Below are positions 6,827 through 12,935 of a DNA stretch of 15,541 nt, piece by piece (the stretch's first letter is position 1; the number at the start of each line of letters is the position of its first letter). Where the stretch lies: assembly GCA_045539425.1 (NCBI GenBank), contig JAZQFH010000020.1, positions 1 to 15,541 of the forward strand, read 5' to 3'. Made by a program: the position numbers and the translations under genes. This DNA comes from RUG14871 sp045539425. GTDB taxonomy: Bacteria > Bacillota_I > Bacilli_A > Erysipelotrichales > Erysipelotrichaceae. The notes under the pieces are model-generated. The model was not told the origin of the DNA and ran no database searches. It worked only from the letters and a program-made list of their open reading frames with translations.

Positions 6827-6972
6827 TGGTACCTCCATTTCTTCATGAAAGAGATCAGTTTCTCACCTTCTGTGTATTTGCGGATATTGTCTGCCCAGCC
6901 GCTTTCAATCATCACATCAAAACCGTCGATGCTGTAATCATAATCAAATAAATTGTCTAACTGAACTGTCAT
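6787..6972 (-). CDS. Small ORF leading the HTH-HD operon
   Basis: The 61-aa frame has a strong ribosome site (GGGAGGG, 8 bases before ATG 6972) and is the first start codon after the operon promoter. Its last 40 bases overlap the HTH gene in another frame, so ribosomes ending at 6787 would pass the HTH start and may be needed to open it. The peptide is acidic at the front (LDNLFDYDYSIDGFDVMIESG) and basic at the end (FMKKWRYQWLSEKTSGNTGN), with no known motif. It could be a true small protein or only a leader that controls translation of the regulator. Confidence 0.5.
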   Translation of the reverse strand: MTVQLDNLFDYDYSIDGFDVMIESGWADNIRKYTEGEKLISFMKKWRYQWLSEKTSGNTGN

Positions 6973-7052
6973 TTCTCTTCCCTCCCTGCAGGTAAATCAT
7001 AGGGTATTTTCCCTGTTTGTTTTAGCAAGGAGGAATTGAGAATACATCTTAT

Positions 7053-7073
7053 AATTCAAGTATAACTTGAATT
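7053..7073. promoter_or_regulatory. Palindromic operator over the operon's -10 box
   Basis: A perfect inverted repeat ATTCAAGTATAACTTGAAT (8-3-8, extendable by one A/T pair on each side) covers the -10 element of the minus-strand promoter. A dimeric HTH protein bound here would block transcription. The best candidate is the XRE domain encoded downstream, giving autoregulation. Confidence 0.7.
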
Positions 7074-7087
7074 TTTGAAATCATCAA
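7059..7087 (-). promoter_or_regulatory. Promoter of the HTH-HD / PARG-ARH operon
   Basis: On the minus strand, TTGATG (7082-7087) and TATACT (7059-7064) are separated by exactly 17 bases. The leader to the first start codon is about 80 bases and contains a small GGG(A/T)CCC hairpin and a CCTCC stretch that could pair with the ribosome site. Confidence 0.72.
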
Positions 7088-7093
7088 CTTCCC

Positions 7094-7120
7094 AAAGAAA
7101 AAGGACGGAAACTCCGTCCT
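7094..7120 (-). terminator. Terminator of the DUF3592-like gene
   Basis: Minus-strand stem AGGACGGA/TCCGTCCT (7113-7120 with 7102-7109) with a 3-base loop, then TTTTTCTTT. It ends 7 bases before the -35 box of the next operon, insulating it. Confidence 0.85.
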
Positions 7121-7132
7121 GAAATGTTCTTT

Positions 7133-7555
7133 CTAAGATAACAACGGGGAATACCCCATGATGATACAGGTAATGATATACCCGAGAATAAAGGCTCCCG
7201 TTACCAGCAATACATTCATCCTGTGCACCCGGCGTTCCCCTTCCGGTGTCTTATATCTTCCCGTCTTCCGATTTACGGTGATCTTCAGCTCATACGGGAA
7301 GTTATCCATGGTGTCGTAGAGCGTCTCTCTGTGCCGCTTGCCGTTATAGTACCATTCATACTTTCCCCAGTACTCCCAGCCCTTTTTCTCATCGTGGTAG
7401 GAGCCCGACTTCAACAGAGTGGCCGTTACCGTATCGTCAATGTCCGACCAATCCGTCGCACGGTACGTATTGGCCTGATTCATTACCTTTTTAATGGGAA
7501 TGATTTCCAGAACCAGTGTCACAAGAAAGAACGTCAAAGTGAATTTTGTATCCAT
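7133..7555 (-). CDS. DUF3592-like membrane protein
   Basis: The 140-aa product has a helix at each end (residues about 4-21 and 112-135) and a beta-rich domain of some 85 residues between them. The middle part (DDTVTATLLKSGSYHD, GKYEWYYNGKRHRETLYDT, ELKITVNRKTGRYKTPEG) follows the pattern of DUF3592-type proteins: a V-x-A-x-(V/L) strand, a K-Y-x-Y-x-x-N-G-K turn, then a V-x-x-x-P-like return. The loop is probably extracellular. Function is unknown for the family. GGAG lies 6 bases before ATG 7555 and a -10 box lies upstream; a clean terminator makes it a single-gene unit. Confidence 0.75.
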   Translation of the reverse strand: MDTKFTLTFFLVTLVLEIIPIKKVMNQANTYRATDWSDIDDTVTATLLKSGSYHDEKKGWEYWGKYEWYYNGKRHRETLYDTMDNFPYELKITVNRKTGRYKTPEGERRVHRMNVLLVTGAFILGYIITCIIMGYSPLLS

Positions 7556-7572
7556 ATGTTACTCCAACTCTT

Positions 7573-7578
7573 ATTATA
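7573..7578 (-). promoter_or_regulatory. -10 box of the DUF3592-like gene
   Basis: TATAAT on the minus strand, 17 bases upstream of the start codon. No good -35 is seen. Confidence 0.45.
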
Positions 7579-7716
7579 CTTCCTTATAAGGGAATAATAA
7601 CATTCGGTTGGAAAGAATTCGTACGGTGTTTTTGTCGTGCCGCAGAAACAAATTGGGATTTAGTGTTAATTTCAGTAGTATTTCGCTGGTAATTAGTGTT
7701 ATTTTAATGCATATTT

Positions 7717-7745
7717 TTGCACTATTTTCCAAATTATGCTATGAT
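7717..7745 (+). promoter_or_regulatory. Promoter of the AAA ATPase gene
   Basis: TTGCAC (7717-7722) and TATGAT (7740-7745) with 17-base spacing. The transcript would start about 30 bases before the ATG. Confidence 0.7.
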
Positions 7746-7781
7746 GTGACTGGAAAGATCTGCGTTTTTGGAGGAATTATC

Positions 7782-9098
7782 ATGTATATGTACCGGAAAA
7801 TCTCTGAATATCTGAAGCAGTGGAAAGACAGTAAATACAGAAAACCGTTGATGATCCAGGGAGCCCGTCAGGTTGGAAAAACCTATGCCATATTGGAATT
7901 CGGACGTCAAAACTACGATAATGTCGCGTATTTCAATTTCCAGACAAATGAGGCCCTTGCGGCAACATTTCATGAAAACATCAGCCCTTCCTATCTTCTT
8001 CCGATCCTTGCTCACATCAGCGGGCAGACCATTACCAGAGGGAATACTCTGATTGTTTTTGATGAGATCCAGCTCTGTGAACGGGCGGTCACTTCTTTGA
8101 AATACTTCTGTGAAGAAGCCCCGGAGTATCATGTAATCGCTGCGGGAAGTCTTCTCGGAGTGGCAGTCAACCGTGAGAAGTTTGCTTTCCCGGTAGGAAA
8201 AGTCGATCGCTATACCATGTATCCCATGGATATGGAGGAGTTTCTTTTGGCTCTGGGAGAGAAGGATCTGGTCAAACGGATCCGCAGTTGCTTTGATGAC
8301 AACAGTCCGATGCCTCAGGCTCTGCATGAAACAGCACTTCGCCTTTACCGACAGTATCTTGCCGTGGGCGGTATGCCAGAAGCTGTTGCCCGATTCATTG
8401 ATACGCAGGACTTTATCCAGGTCAAACACATATTGGAAACGATTCAGATGGATTATCTGGATGACATGAGTAAATATCAGGAAAGTTCAAACGAGATAAA
8501 AAAGACCAGGCTGACCTATGAAACGGTTGCTGTACAGCTTTCCAAAAAAAACACCCGTTTCCAATACAAAATACTGAAATCCGGAGCCAGAGCTGCGGAA
8601 TACGAAAACGCCATTGAGTGGCTGGTTTCTGCAGGCCTGATTTCCCGCATTTACCGTGCGGAACAAGTCAAAAAACCACTGGACAACTATAAGGACATCG
8701 ACGATTTCAAAATCTACCTTTCCGATATGGGCCTTCTGTCGGCGCAAAAGGATATTCGCGCCGAAGACATTTTCTTTATGGAAGAAGAACTCGCAGATTT
8801 CAAAGGCGGTATGACGGAAAACTATGTGAATACACAGTTTGTCCGGGCTGGATTTCAGCCGTATTTCTGGAGAAATGAAAAGGGAAGCAAAGAAGTGGAC
8901 TTCCTTCTCTCCCTGGAAGGAAGAATTATCCCGGTGGAAGTAAAAAGCGGTGAACATGACAGGGCAACAAGTCTGAATGAGTATATCGGACTCTTTCACC
9001 CTGCTTATGCCATCCGTATTTCCGAAAAGAACTTCGGTCTGGAAAACAGCATCAAATCCGTTCCGCTCTATGCTGTTTTCTGTATTTGCAACAAATGA
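7782..9098 (+). CDS. DUF4143-type ATPase (AAA_14 plus DUF4143)
   Basis: The 438-aa product starts at ATG 7782, 6 bases after GGAGGA; the open frame further upstream precedes the promoter and is not coding. Residues 23-130 are an AAA_14 ATPase core with Walker A GARQVGKT (27-34) and Walker B TLIVFDEIQ (89-97), followed by GSLLGVAV and an HTH-like middle part. The C-terminal DUF4143 part ends in a PD-(D/E)xK-like motif (KEVDFLL, then IIPVEVKSG), with E, D and E-x-K in place. This is a common family in anaerobes with many copies per genome; suggested roles range from archaeal-type plasmid or mobile ATPases to defence, but none is settled. The gene is monocistronic with its own promoter and terminator, so its placement beside the ADP-ribose operon may be chance. 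Confidence 0.93.
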   Translation: MYMYRKISEYLKQWKDSKYRKPLMIQGARQVGKTYAILEFGRQNYDNVAYFNFQTNEALAATFHENISPSYLLPILAHISGQTITRGNTLIVFDEIQLCERAVTSLKYFCEEAPEYHVIAAGSLLGVAVNREKFAFPVGKVDRYTMYPMDMEEFLLALGEKDLVKRIRSCFDDNSPMPQALHETALRLYRQYLAVGGMPEAVARFIDTQDFIQVKHILETIQMDYLDDMSKYQESSNEIKKTRLTYETVAVQLSKKNTRFQYKILKSGARAAEYENAIEWLVSAGLISRIYRAEQVKKPLDNYKDIDDFKIYLSDMGLLSAQKDIRAEDIFFMEEELADFKGGMTENYVNTQFVRAGFQPYFWRNEKGSKEVDFLLSLEGRIIPVEVKSGEHDRATSLNEYIGLFHPAYAIRISEKNFGLENSIKSVPLYAVFCICNK

Positions 9099-9125
9099 AT
9101 CGGAAATGATTCTTTTAGAGTAACA

Positions 9126-9157
9126 GACCCCGCCTGTTTCCAGGCGAGGTCATTTTT
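9126..9157 (+). terminator. Terminator of the ATPase gene
   Basis: An 11-position stem (9126-9136 with 9141-9151) with one mismatch and loop TTTC is followed by ATTTTTCTTTT. Confidence 0.88.
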
Positions 9158-9160
9158 CTT

Positions 9161-9304
9161 TTATTTCTTCATCCAACCAACGCCGGCATTCCAGGCCTGT
9201 CCGAGCTTTTCGCCTGTGGCATAGTAGCCGTTACGGAACTGGTCAAACATTAAGGCATGCAGCTTTGTGACTGGGGAATGGAACACAGGCCAATGGAATA
9301 AAAA
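9161..9304 (-). pseudogene. Possible C-terminal remnant of an unknown gene
   Basis: A minus-strand frame ending at TAA 9161-9163 reads FHWPVFHSPVTKL, ALMFDQFRNGYYATGEKLG and QAWNAGVGWMKK, which has protein-like composition. It has no start or ribosome site of its own and upstream it runs into the terminator of the next gene. It may be the tail of a deleted gene or chance. The rest of 9158-9380 holds only this and the terminator at 9301-9330. Confidence 0.25.
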
Positions 9305-9330
9305 ACGGGAGAATTCGCAGGAATTCTCCT
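9301..9330 (-). terminator. Terminator of the tocopherol-cyclase-like gene
   Basis: Minus-strand stem GGAGAATTC/GAATTCTCC (9322-9330 with 9309-9317), loop CTGC, then CGTTTTTTATT. A weaker T-rich tail on the plus side could make it bidirectional. Confidence 0.85.
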
Positions 9331-9380
9331 CTTTTGATTCTTAGATTACTCTGACTTTTCTCTGCTGCCTTCAGGAAATT

Positions 9381-10523
9381 CTACTCCGCATATTCCCCGT
9401 ATTCGCATCCGATATGCGTCGCTTCGATCTCATCCACTAAGACAAAACCGTTTTCACTTCTGTCGTAAAGACGTACGGTTCCAATACCGTTGCCGCCGTT
9501 CCATAAGCGCTGATGCTTTTTCTCTCCGTCCGGGGATTCATAGTTAACCAGGATCATATCCTTCTTCTGGCATCGCACTTCCGTTTCCATGGCTGCGTGC
9601 TTATTTTCCTGCCGTACATGCCACACGACTTCCTCCTCCTTTTCCTTAAAAGAGAATTCCGTTGTTACATTGAGCCAGATGTGCGAGAAGTTGAAATCAT
9701 ACTCTTTCCCTTCATAATAGAAAACCCCAAGCAGACGGCGGTCCAGCGGGACAAAGTAGATTTTCGGTCTGCCGCCTCCGATGTCAAAGACACTGTTCTC
9801 TAACTTCTTTCCCAGCTTTTTGCTGAAAAGGCAGTTGGAAGATAACCAGACCCAGGGACTGGTAAAATCGCGTCCCCAGTTCTTATCCGCATATCCGTAA
9901 CTCTTCTCTTTGGATACGGTATAGGTTCTGCCGTTATAAACGATTTCCCCTTCAAAGACACTCTTCATGCCTTCGGCATGCCAGTACATCGCAAACGCTT
10001 CCGCATCGCGCAGGGGCTTGCTGGCACCGTAGCCGACATTAAAGGCGATCTGTTTCTCCACTTTCAGATTCCATTGCATCTCTCCGCTGTCACACATCCA
10101 TTCCGGATGCTCTTTCGCTTCCTGAGGAGTAATGTGAATGCTGCCGCGCAATGCTGTTTCCGATGCAAAGCAGTCTTCTGCCTCAATCTCATACGGTGCG
10201 CCGTGCTTTATTCTGACATTCTTCAAGGAAAAGAAGCGGTGCAGCTGGCAGTGATCCTCTCCCCAGCAGCCGGCTTTTACCATCAGGTATGACGGACGCT
10301 TATGCGCTTCCCTGTTGGCCGGAAGCTGTCCCAGAACCGGCTCCTCTTCGGCGAGCGCCGGATTGCAGAGAAAGAATTCGATAAAGAACGGTTTCTCTTC
10401 TTTCGTAATACTGTCCTGTGCCGTAAAGGAATGCCACCACCAGTCATAACCGTGCAAGGCAAGCGGTCCGTGCAACATGAACGCATCCCTGTTAATATCA
10501 TGTATGTTAAAGATCTCTTTCAT
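9381..10523 (-). CDS. Tocopherol-cyclase-like family protein
   Basis: The 380-aa product resembles the bacterial tocopherol cyclase-like family (PF14249 type): HGYDWWWHSF near the start (24-33), and YADKNWGRDF followed by SPWVWLSSN (211-229), the usual Y-x-D-K-N-W-G plus W-x-W-x-x-x-N signature. In plants the family closes the chromanol ring of tocopherol; in anaerobic bacteria the substrate is unknown and is more likely a lipid or isoprenoid. No signal peptide is seen, so it should be cytoplasmic. GGAAGG lies 6 bases before ATG 10523, and TATAAT lies 39 bases before it. The symporter gene lies 122 bases upstream in the same direction. The pair may be co-regulated, but the separate -10 box argues for an own promoter. 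Confidence 0.75.
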   Translation of the reverse strand: MKEIFNIHDINRDAFMLHGPLALHGYDWWWHSFTAQDSITKEEKPFFIEFFLCNPALAEEEPVLGQLPANREAHKRPSYLMVKAGCWGEDHCQLHRFFSLKNVRIKHGAPYEIEAEDCFASETALRGSIHITPQEAKEHPEWMCDSGEMQWNLKVEKQIAFNVGYGASKPLRDAEAFAMYWHAEGMKSVFEGEIVYNGRTYTVSKEKSYGYADKNWGRDFTSPWVWLSSNCLFSKKLGKKLENSVFDIGGGRPKIYFVPLDRRLLGVFYYEGKEYDFNFSHIWLNVTTEFSFKEKEEEVVWHVRQENKHAAMETEVRCQKKDMILVNYESPDGEKKHQRLWNGGNGIGTVRLYDRSENGFVLVDEIEATHIGCEYGEYAE

Positions 10524-10562
10524 TCTTTGCCTTCCGTAATACTCTATTCTAGCACCGCATAA

Positions 10563-10568
10563 ATTATA
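10563..10568 (-). promoter_or_regulatory. -10 box of the tocopherol-cyclase-like gene
   Basis: TATAAT on the minus strand in the 122-base gap. No clear -35. Confidence 0.45.
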
Positions 10569-10645
10569 TTCAACAAAGCCCGGACATAAAGCACACCGTT
10601 ATGGATTCTGTAACTTTCCGTTTCTCGATTCTCAACCATTTCTTT

Positions 10646-11962
10646 TTAATTCGCCCGCTTTTCCTTTAAGTTTTTCTGTAACTCATCAAACTTCTTCTCA
10701 TCCAGCGGATAGAAGATCATCACAATCAAACCGATCACATATAGGATCGCCGGCAGTAAGGACATAAAGCCGTGCAGATAGTTCTTTACCGCCAGTGTCT
10801 GTTCCACATTCGGCACATAGCCGATCATCTTTAAGATATAAGCCGCTGCCGAACCGGCCAACGCCGTAGCTAAGTTGGAGACAAAGGTCCGGGTGGAAGT
10901 AATCAGGCCTTCATTGCGCTCTCCCACATGGTATTCCGCATAGTCAATGGTATCGGCCGTCATGGAGTTGACCAGGACCGTAATACTGCCGACCACAATG
11001 TCGCATAAGCAGCTGAAGATGAGTACCACCACTAGGCTCTGATACCCGGAGAAGTAATAGACCGTAGAGATCACGATTCCGGCAATCAGGGCCATGATCA
11101 TGGTCTTTTTCGAGCCGAACTTATTCTGTAACAAAGGTGTTACTAAAGACCCTATAATCATACCGATCAGCAACATCGCACTTAAGTACATGATGTAGCC
11201 GTAATCCCCCAAGGCATACTGCCCGTAATAGGTATTGAAGGCAATCTTGAACTGCGTCGCAAAGTTTCCGAAGACGGATGCCACCATCAGGATCAGTAAC
11301 GGTTTGTTCTTTGTCAGGGAATCCAGAGATACTTTGGCTTTCTTTTCCGCTCTCTGCTCAATGACTTTTTCCTTAACCATTAAACCGCAGGCATAGTATC
11401 CGGCAATGCCCAGAACGCTGAAGATGATGGCACAGGTCAGATATCCCGTTGCAAAGTCCTTGGCGCCATCCACGATCATCGGAACCACCACGGCTCCGAT
11501 ACCGCTGGCCAAAGCTCCGGCCGTGGAGGCATAGCCATAAAGTTTATTGCGCTCCGCCGCATCATCCGTCATCACGGATGGCAAAGACCAGTAAGGAATA
11601 TCTGCCATCGTAAAGGTGGCGGCTAAAAGAATATACGTCACGTAACAGTAGATATACTGTAATGTCTTCCCCAGCTTTGGCGCAAAGAAACAGAGGCATA
11701 ATGAAGCCGCAATAAGCGGTGCCGCCCGCAATAGCCAGACCGTATATTTTCCCCTTTTGCTGTGGGAGCGGTCGGCGATTGCCCCCATCATTGGATCATT
11801 GACCGTATCGAAGATCCTGGCAATCAAAAATAAGAGTGCCGTGAATTCCGGAGATAAACCGAAGACATCCGTATAGAAGATCAGTAAATACCCCGAAAAC
11901 ATGGCATAGATCAGATTATGACCGATTCCGCCCAGCGAAAGGCCAAGCACTTGTTTTTTCAT
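10646..11962 (-). CDS. GPH-family sugar:cation symporter (MFS)
   Basis: The 438-aa integral membrane protein has the pattern of about 12 hydrophobic helices and the signature of the glycoside-pentoside-hexuronide:cation symporter family (MelB/XylP/YicJ type): FDTVNDPMMG at 51-60 with the two cation-site Asp residues, and ADRSHSKRGKYTVW at 63-76, then a second half beginning near residue 215. Length is normal. It should import a glycoside or other sugar with Na+ or H+; the substrate cannot be named, and no glycosidase gene lies beside it. AGGGG lies 9 bases before ATG 11962. Upstream are a -10-like CATAAT box and a 33-bp repeat array that may be its control region. Confidence 0.92.
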   Translation of the reverse strand: MKKQVLGLSLGGIGHNLIYAMFSGYLLIFYTDVFGLSPEFTALLFLIARIFDTVNDPMMGAIADRSHSKRGKYTVWLLRAAPLIAASLCLCFFAPKLGKTLQYIYCYVTYILLAATFTMADIPYWSLPSVMTDDAAERNKLYGYASTAGALASGIGAVVVPMIVDGAKDFATGYLTCAIIFSVLGIAGYYACGLMVKEKVIEQRAEKKAKVSLDSLTKNKPLLILMVASVFGNFATQFKIAFNTYYGQYALGDYGYIMYLSAMLLIGMIIGSLVTPLLQNKFGSKKTMIMALIAGIVISTVYYFSGYQSLVVVLIFSCLCDIVVGSITVLVNSMTADTIDYAEYHVGERNEGLITSTRTFVSNLATALAGSAAAYILKMIGYVPNVEQTLAVKNYLHGFMSLLPAILYVIGLIVMIFYPLDEKKFDELQKNLKEKRAN

Positions 11963-12000
11963 ATGATAAACACCCCTAAAAAATACCTGATTTCATATCT

Positions 12001-12006
12001 ATTATG
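12001..12006 (-). promoter_or_regulatory. -10-like box of the symporter gene
   Basis: CATAAT on the minus strand, 38 bases before the start codon. No convincing -35, so an activator may be needed. Confidence 0.35.
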
Positions 12007-12093
12007 CCATATTCCAAAGAGACCTAACCATCCCGTTTTCGAAAAACTTCCGTACTTTTCTTCCTGTCAGAATCCCTTCAAGAGGCATAATCT

Positions 12094-12186
12094 GCACGTT
12101 TCCTAGATTTTTACACGCGTGATTTTGCACGTTTCCTAGTTTTTTATACGTGCTATTTTACACGTTTCCAAGATTTTTCTATAGGA
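12094..12186. repeat. Three 33-bp tandem repeats upstream of the symporter
   Basis: Units start at 12094, 12127 and 12160 at an exact 33-base period. Each has (G/A)CACGTTTCC(T/A)AG, then a T-rich middle of 5-6 T; the first two also end in a CGTG element and ATTTT. The third unit is partial and more diverged. Unit 2 can fold GCACGT/ACGTGC. The array is the main content of the 359-base gap 11963-12321; the rest (12187-12293) shows nothing I can name. A DNA-binding protein array or part of a transcribed leader is possible. Confidence 0.8.
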
Positions 12187-12293
12187 ATCGGGAGTTTCGC
12201 TTATTTTCCATTGAAATAACCTTTTTCTGTGTGACAGGTGCGCGAAGAGTGTAATAAAAGAAATCAATGATATTGCGTGATTCCTGTTTTCCA

Positions 12294-12322
12294 TAAAAAA
12301 ACTCCCTGATTATTCAGAGAGT
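12294..12322 (-). terminator. Terminator of the flavodoxin-like gene
   Basis: Minus-strand stem ACTCTCTGA/TCAGGGAGT (12314-12322 with 12301-12309, one mismatch), loop ATAA, then seven T. It overlaps the stop codon by one base. Confidence 0.88.
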
Positions 12323-12861
12323 CAAATATCATTACAGAACAGGCGGATCTCTTCTTCTCTATTAACAACGTCATCCCGGTATTCCACTTTTGTAAGACAG
12401 AGGGCTTTGACATATGTGATATCCAAGTGCCCGTAGAAGTGCTCAATCGTGCCTGCGATCTTCTCGCATTCCTGCACCTTGCCACCGGTACGCAACGCGA
12501 TCGCGTACCCTTTCTTTCCAAAAGAGAGTGCTTTATGCGGATCGTGGGTGTTGCTGTAAGGAGTACAGCGGTCAATAAAGGCCTTGAACTGTCCCGGTAC
12601 ATCCGCCCAGTATGACGGAGAGACGCATAAGATCACATCTGCCTTTTCAAACTCTTCCATCAGTTCATCCACTCCGTCACTGTAGATGCACTGTGCCGTG
12701 GTATGACATCTGCGGCAGCCCGTGCAGAAGGAAAAGCGGTAATCATCGATACAGACATCCTTTACTTCATAACGCTTTATAAGTTCCTCTTTGGCGATTT
12801 GAATGATCCGGGCCGTGGCACCGTTTTTTACCGGACTGCAGTTCACAATCAGTACTTTCAT
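12322..12861 (-). CDS. Flavodoxin-fold NAD(P)H-dependent FMN reductase
   Basis: The 179-aa product has the flavodoxin-like fold of the NADPH-dependent FMN reductase family: MKVLIVNCSPVKNGAT at 1-16 with the phosphate loop S-P-x-x-x-G-x-T, SPSYWADVPGQFKAFIDR at 81-98, and a final helix. Residues 46-58 carry CTGCRRCHTTAQC, the C-x-x-C-x-x-C cluster found in the iron-sulfur flavoprotein/NADPH-FMN reductase branch of anaerobes, where it may hold a redox centre. It should be a cytoplasmic flavin-dependent oxidoreductase with unknown electron acceptor. GGGAG lies 8 bases before ATG 12861; an upstream ATG at 12876 overlaps that site and is rejected. It is transcribed alone from an extended -10 promoter. 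Confidence 0.88.
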   Translation of the reverse strand: MKVLIVNCSPVKNGATARIIQIAKEELIKRYEVKDVCIDDYRFSFCTGCRRCHTTAQCIYSDGVDELMEEFEKADVILCVSPSYWADVPGQFKAFIDRCTPYSNTHDPHKALSFGKKGYAIALRTGGKVQECEKIAGTIEHFYGHLDITYVKALCLTKVEYRDDVVNREEEIRLFCNDI

Positions 12862-12891
12862 ATGATTTTCTCCCATTTATGTATTACCGAC

Positions 12892-12900
12892 ATTATATCA
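12892..12900 (-). promoter_or_regulatory. Extended -10 promoter of the flavodoxin-like gene
   Basis: TGATATAAT on the minus strand fits TGnTATAAT. No -35 is seen, as expected for extended -10 promoters. It starts just after the Sel1 gene terminator. Confidence 0.6.
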
Positions 12901-12906
12901 GAGCAG

Positions 12907-12935
12907 ACAAAAAAAGTGAGATGATTCTCACTTTT
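12907..12935 (-). terminator. Terminator of the Sel1-like gene
   Basis: Minus-strand stem AAGTGAGA/TCTCACTT (12926-12933 with 12914-12921) with extra A/T pairs and loop ATCA, followed by TTTTTTT. It overlaps the end of the coding region. Confidence 0.88.

Noticed and set aside
7608..7781. Upstream extension of the ATPase frame
   Set aside because: It lies before the TTGCAC/TATGAT promoter and the GGAGGA site, and does not match the family.
7734..8999. Two minus-strand frames opposite the ATPase
   Set aside because: Both are antisense shadows of a gene with clear Walker motifs.
7988..9098. ATPase as part of a defence system with the eraser operon
   Set aside because: It is on the other strand with its own promoter and terminator, and DUF4143 ATPases are common singletons.
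12094..12186. CRISPR array
   Set aside because: Whole 33-bp units repeat in tandem without unique spacers, and there are only three copies.
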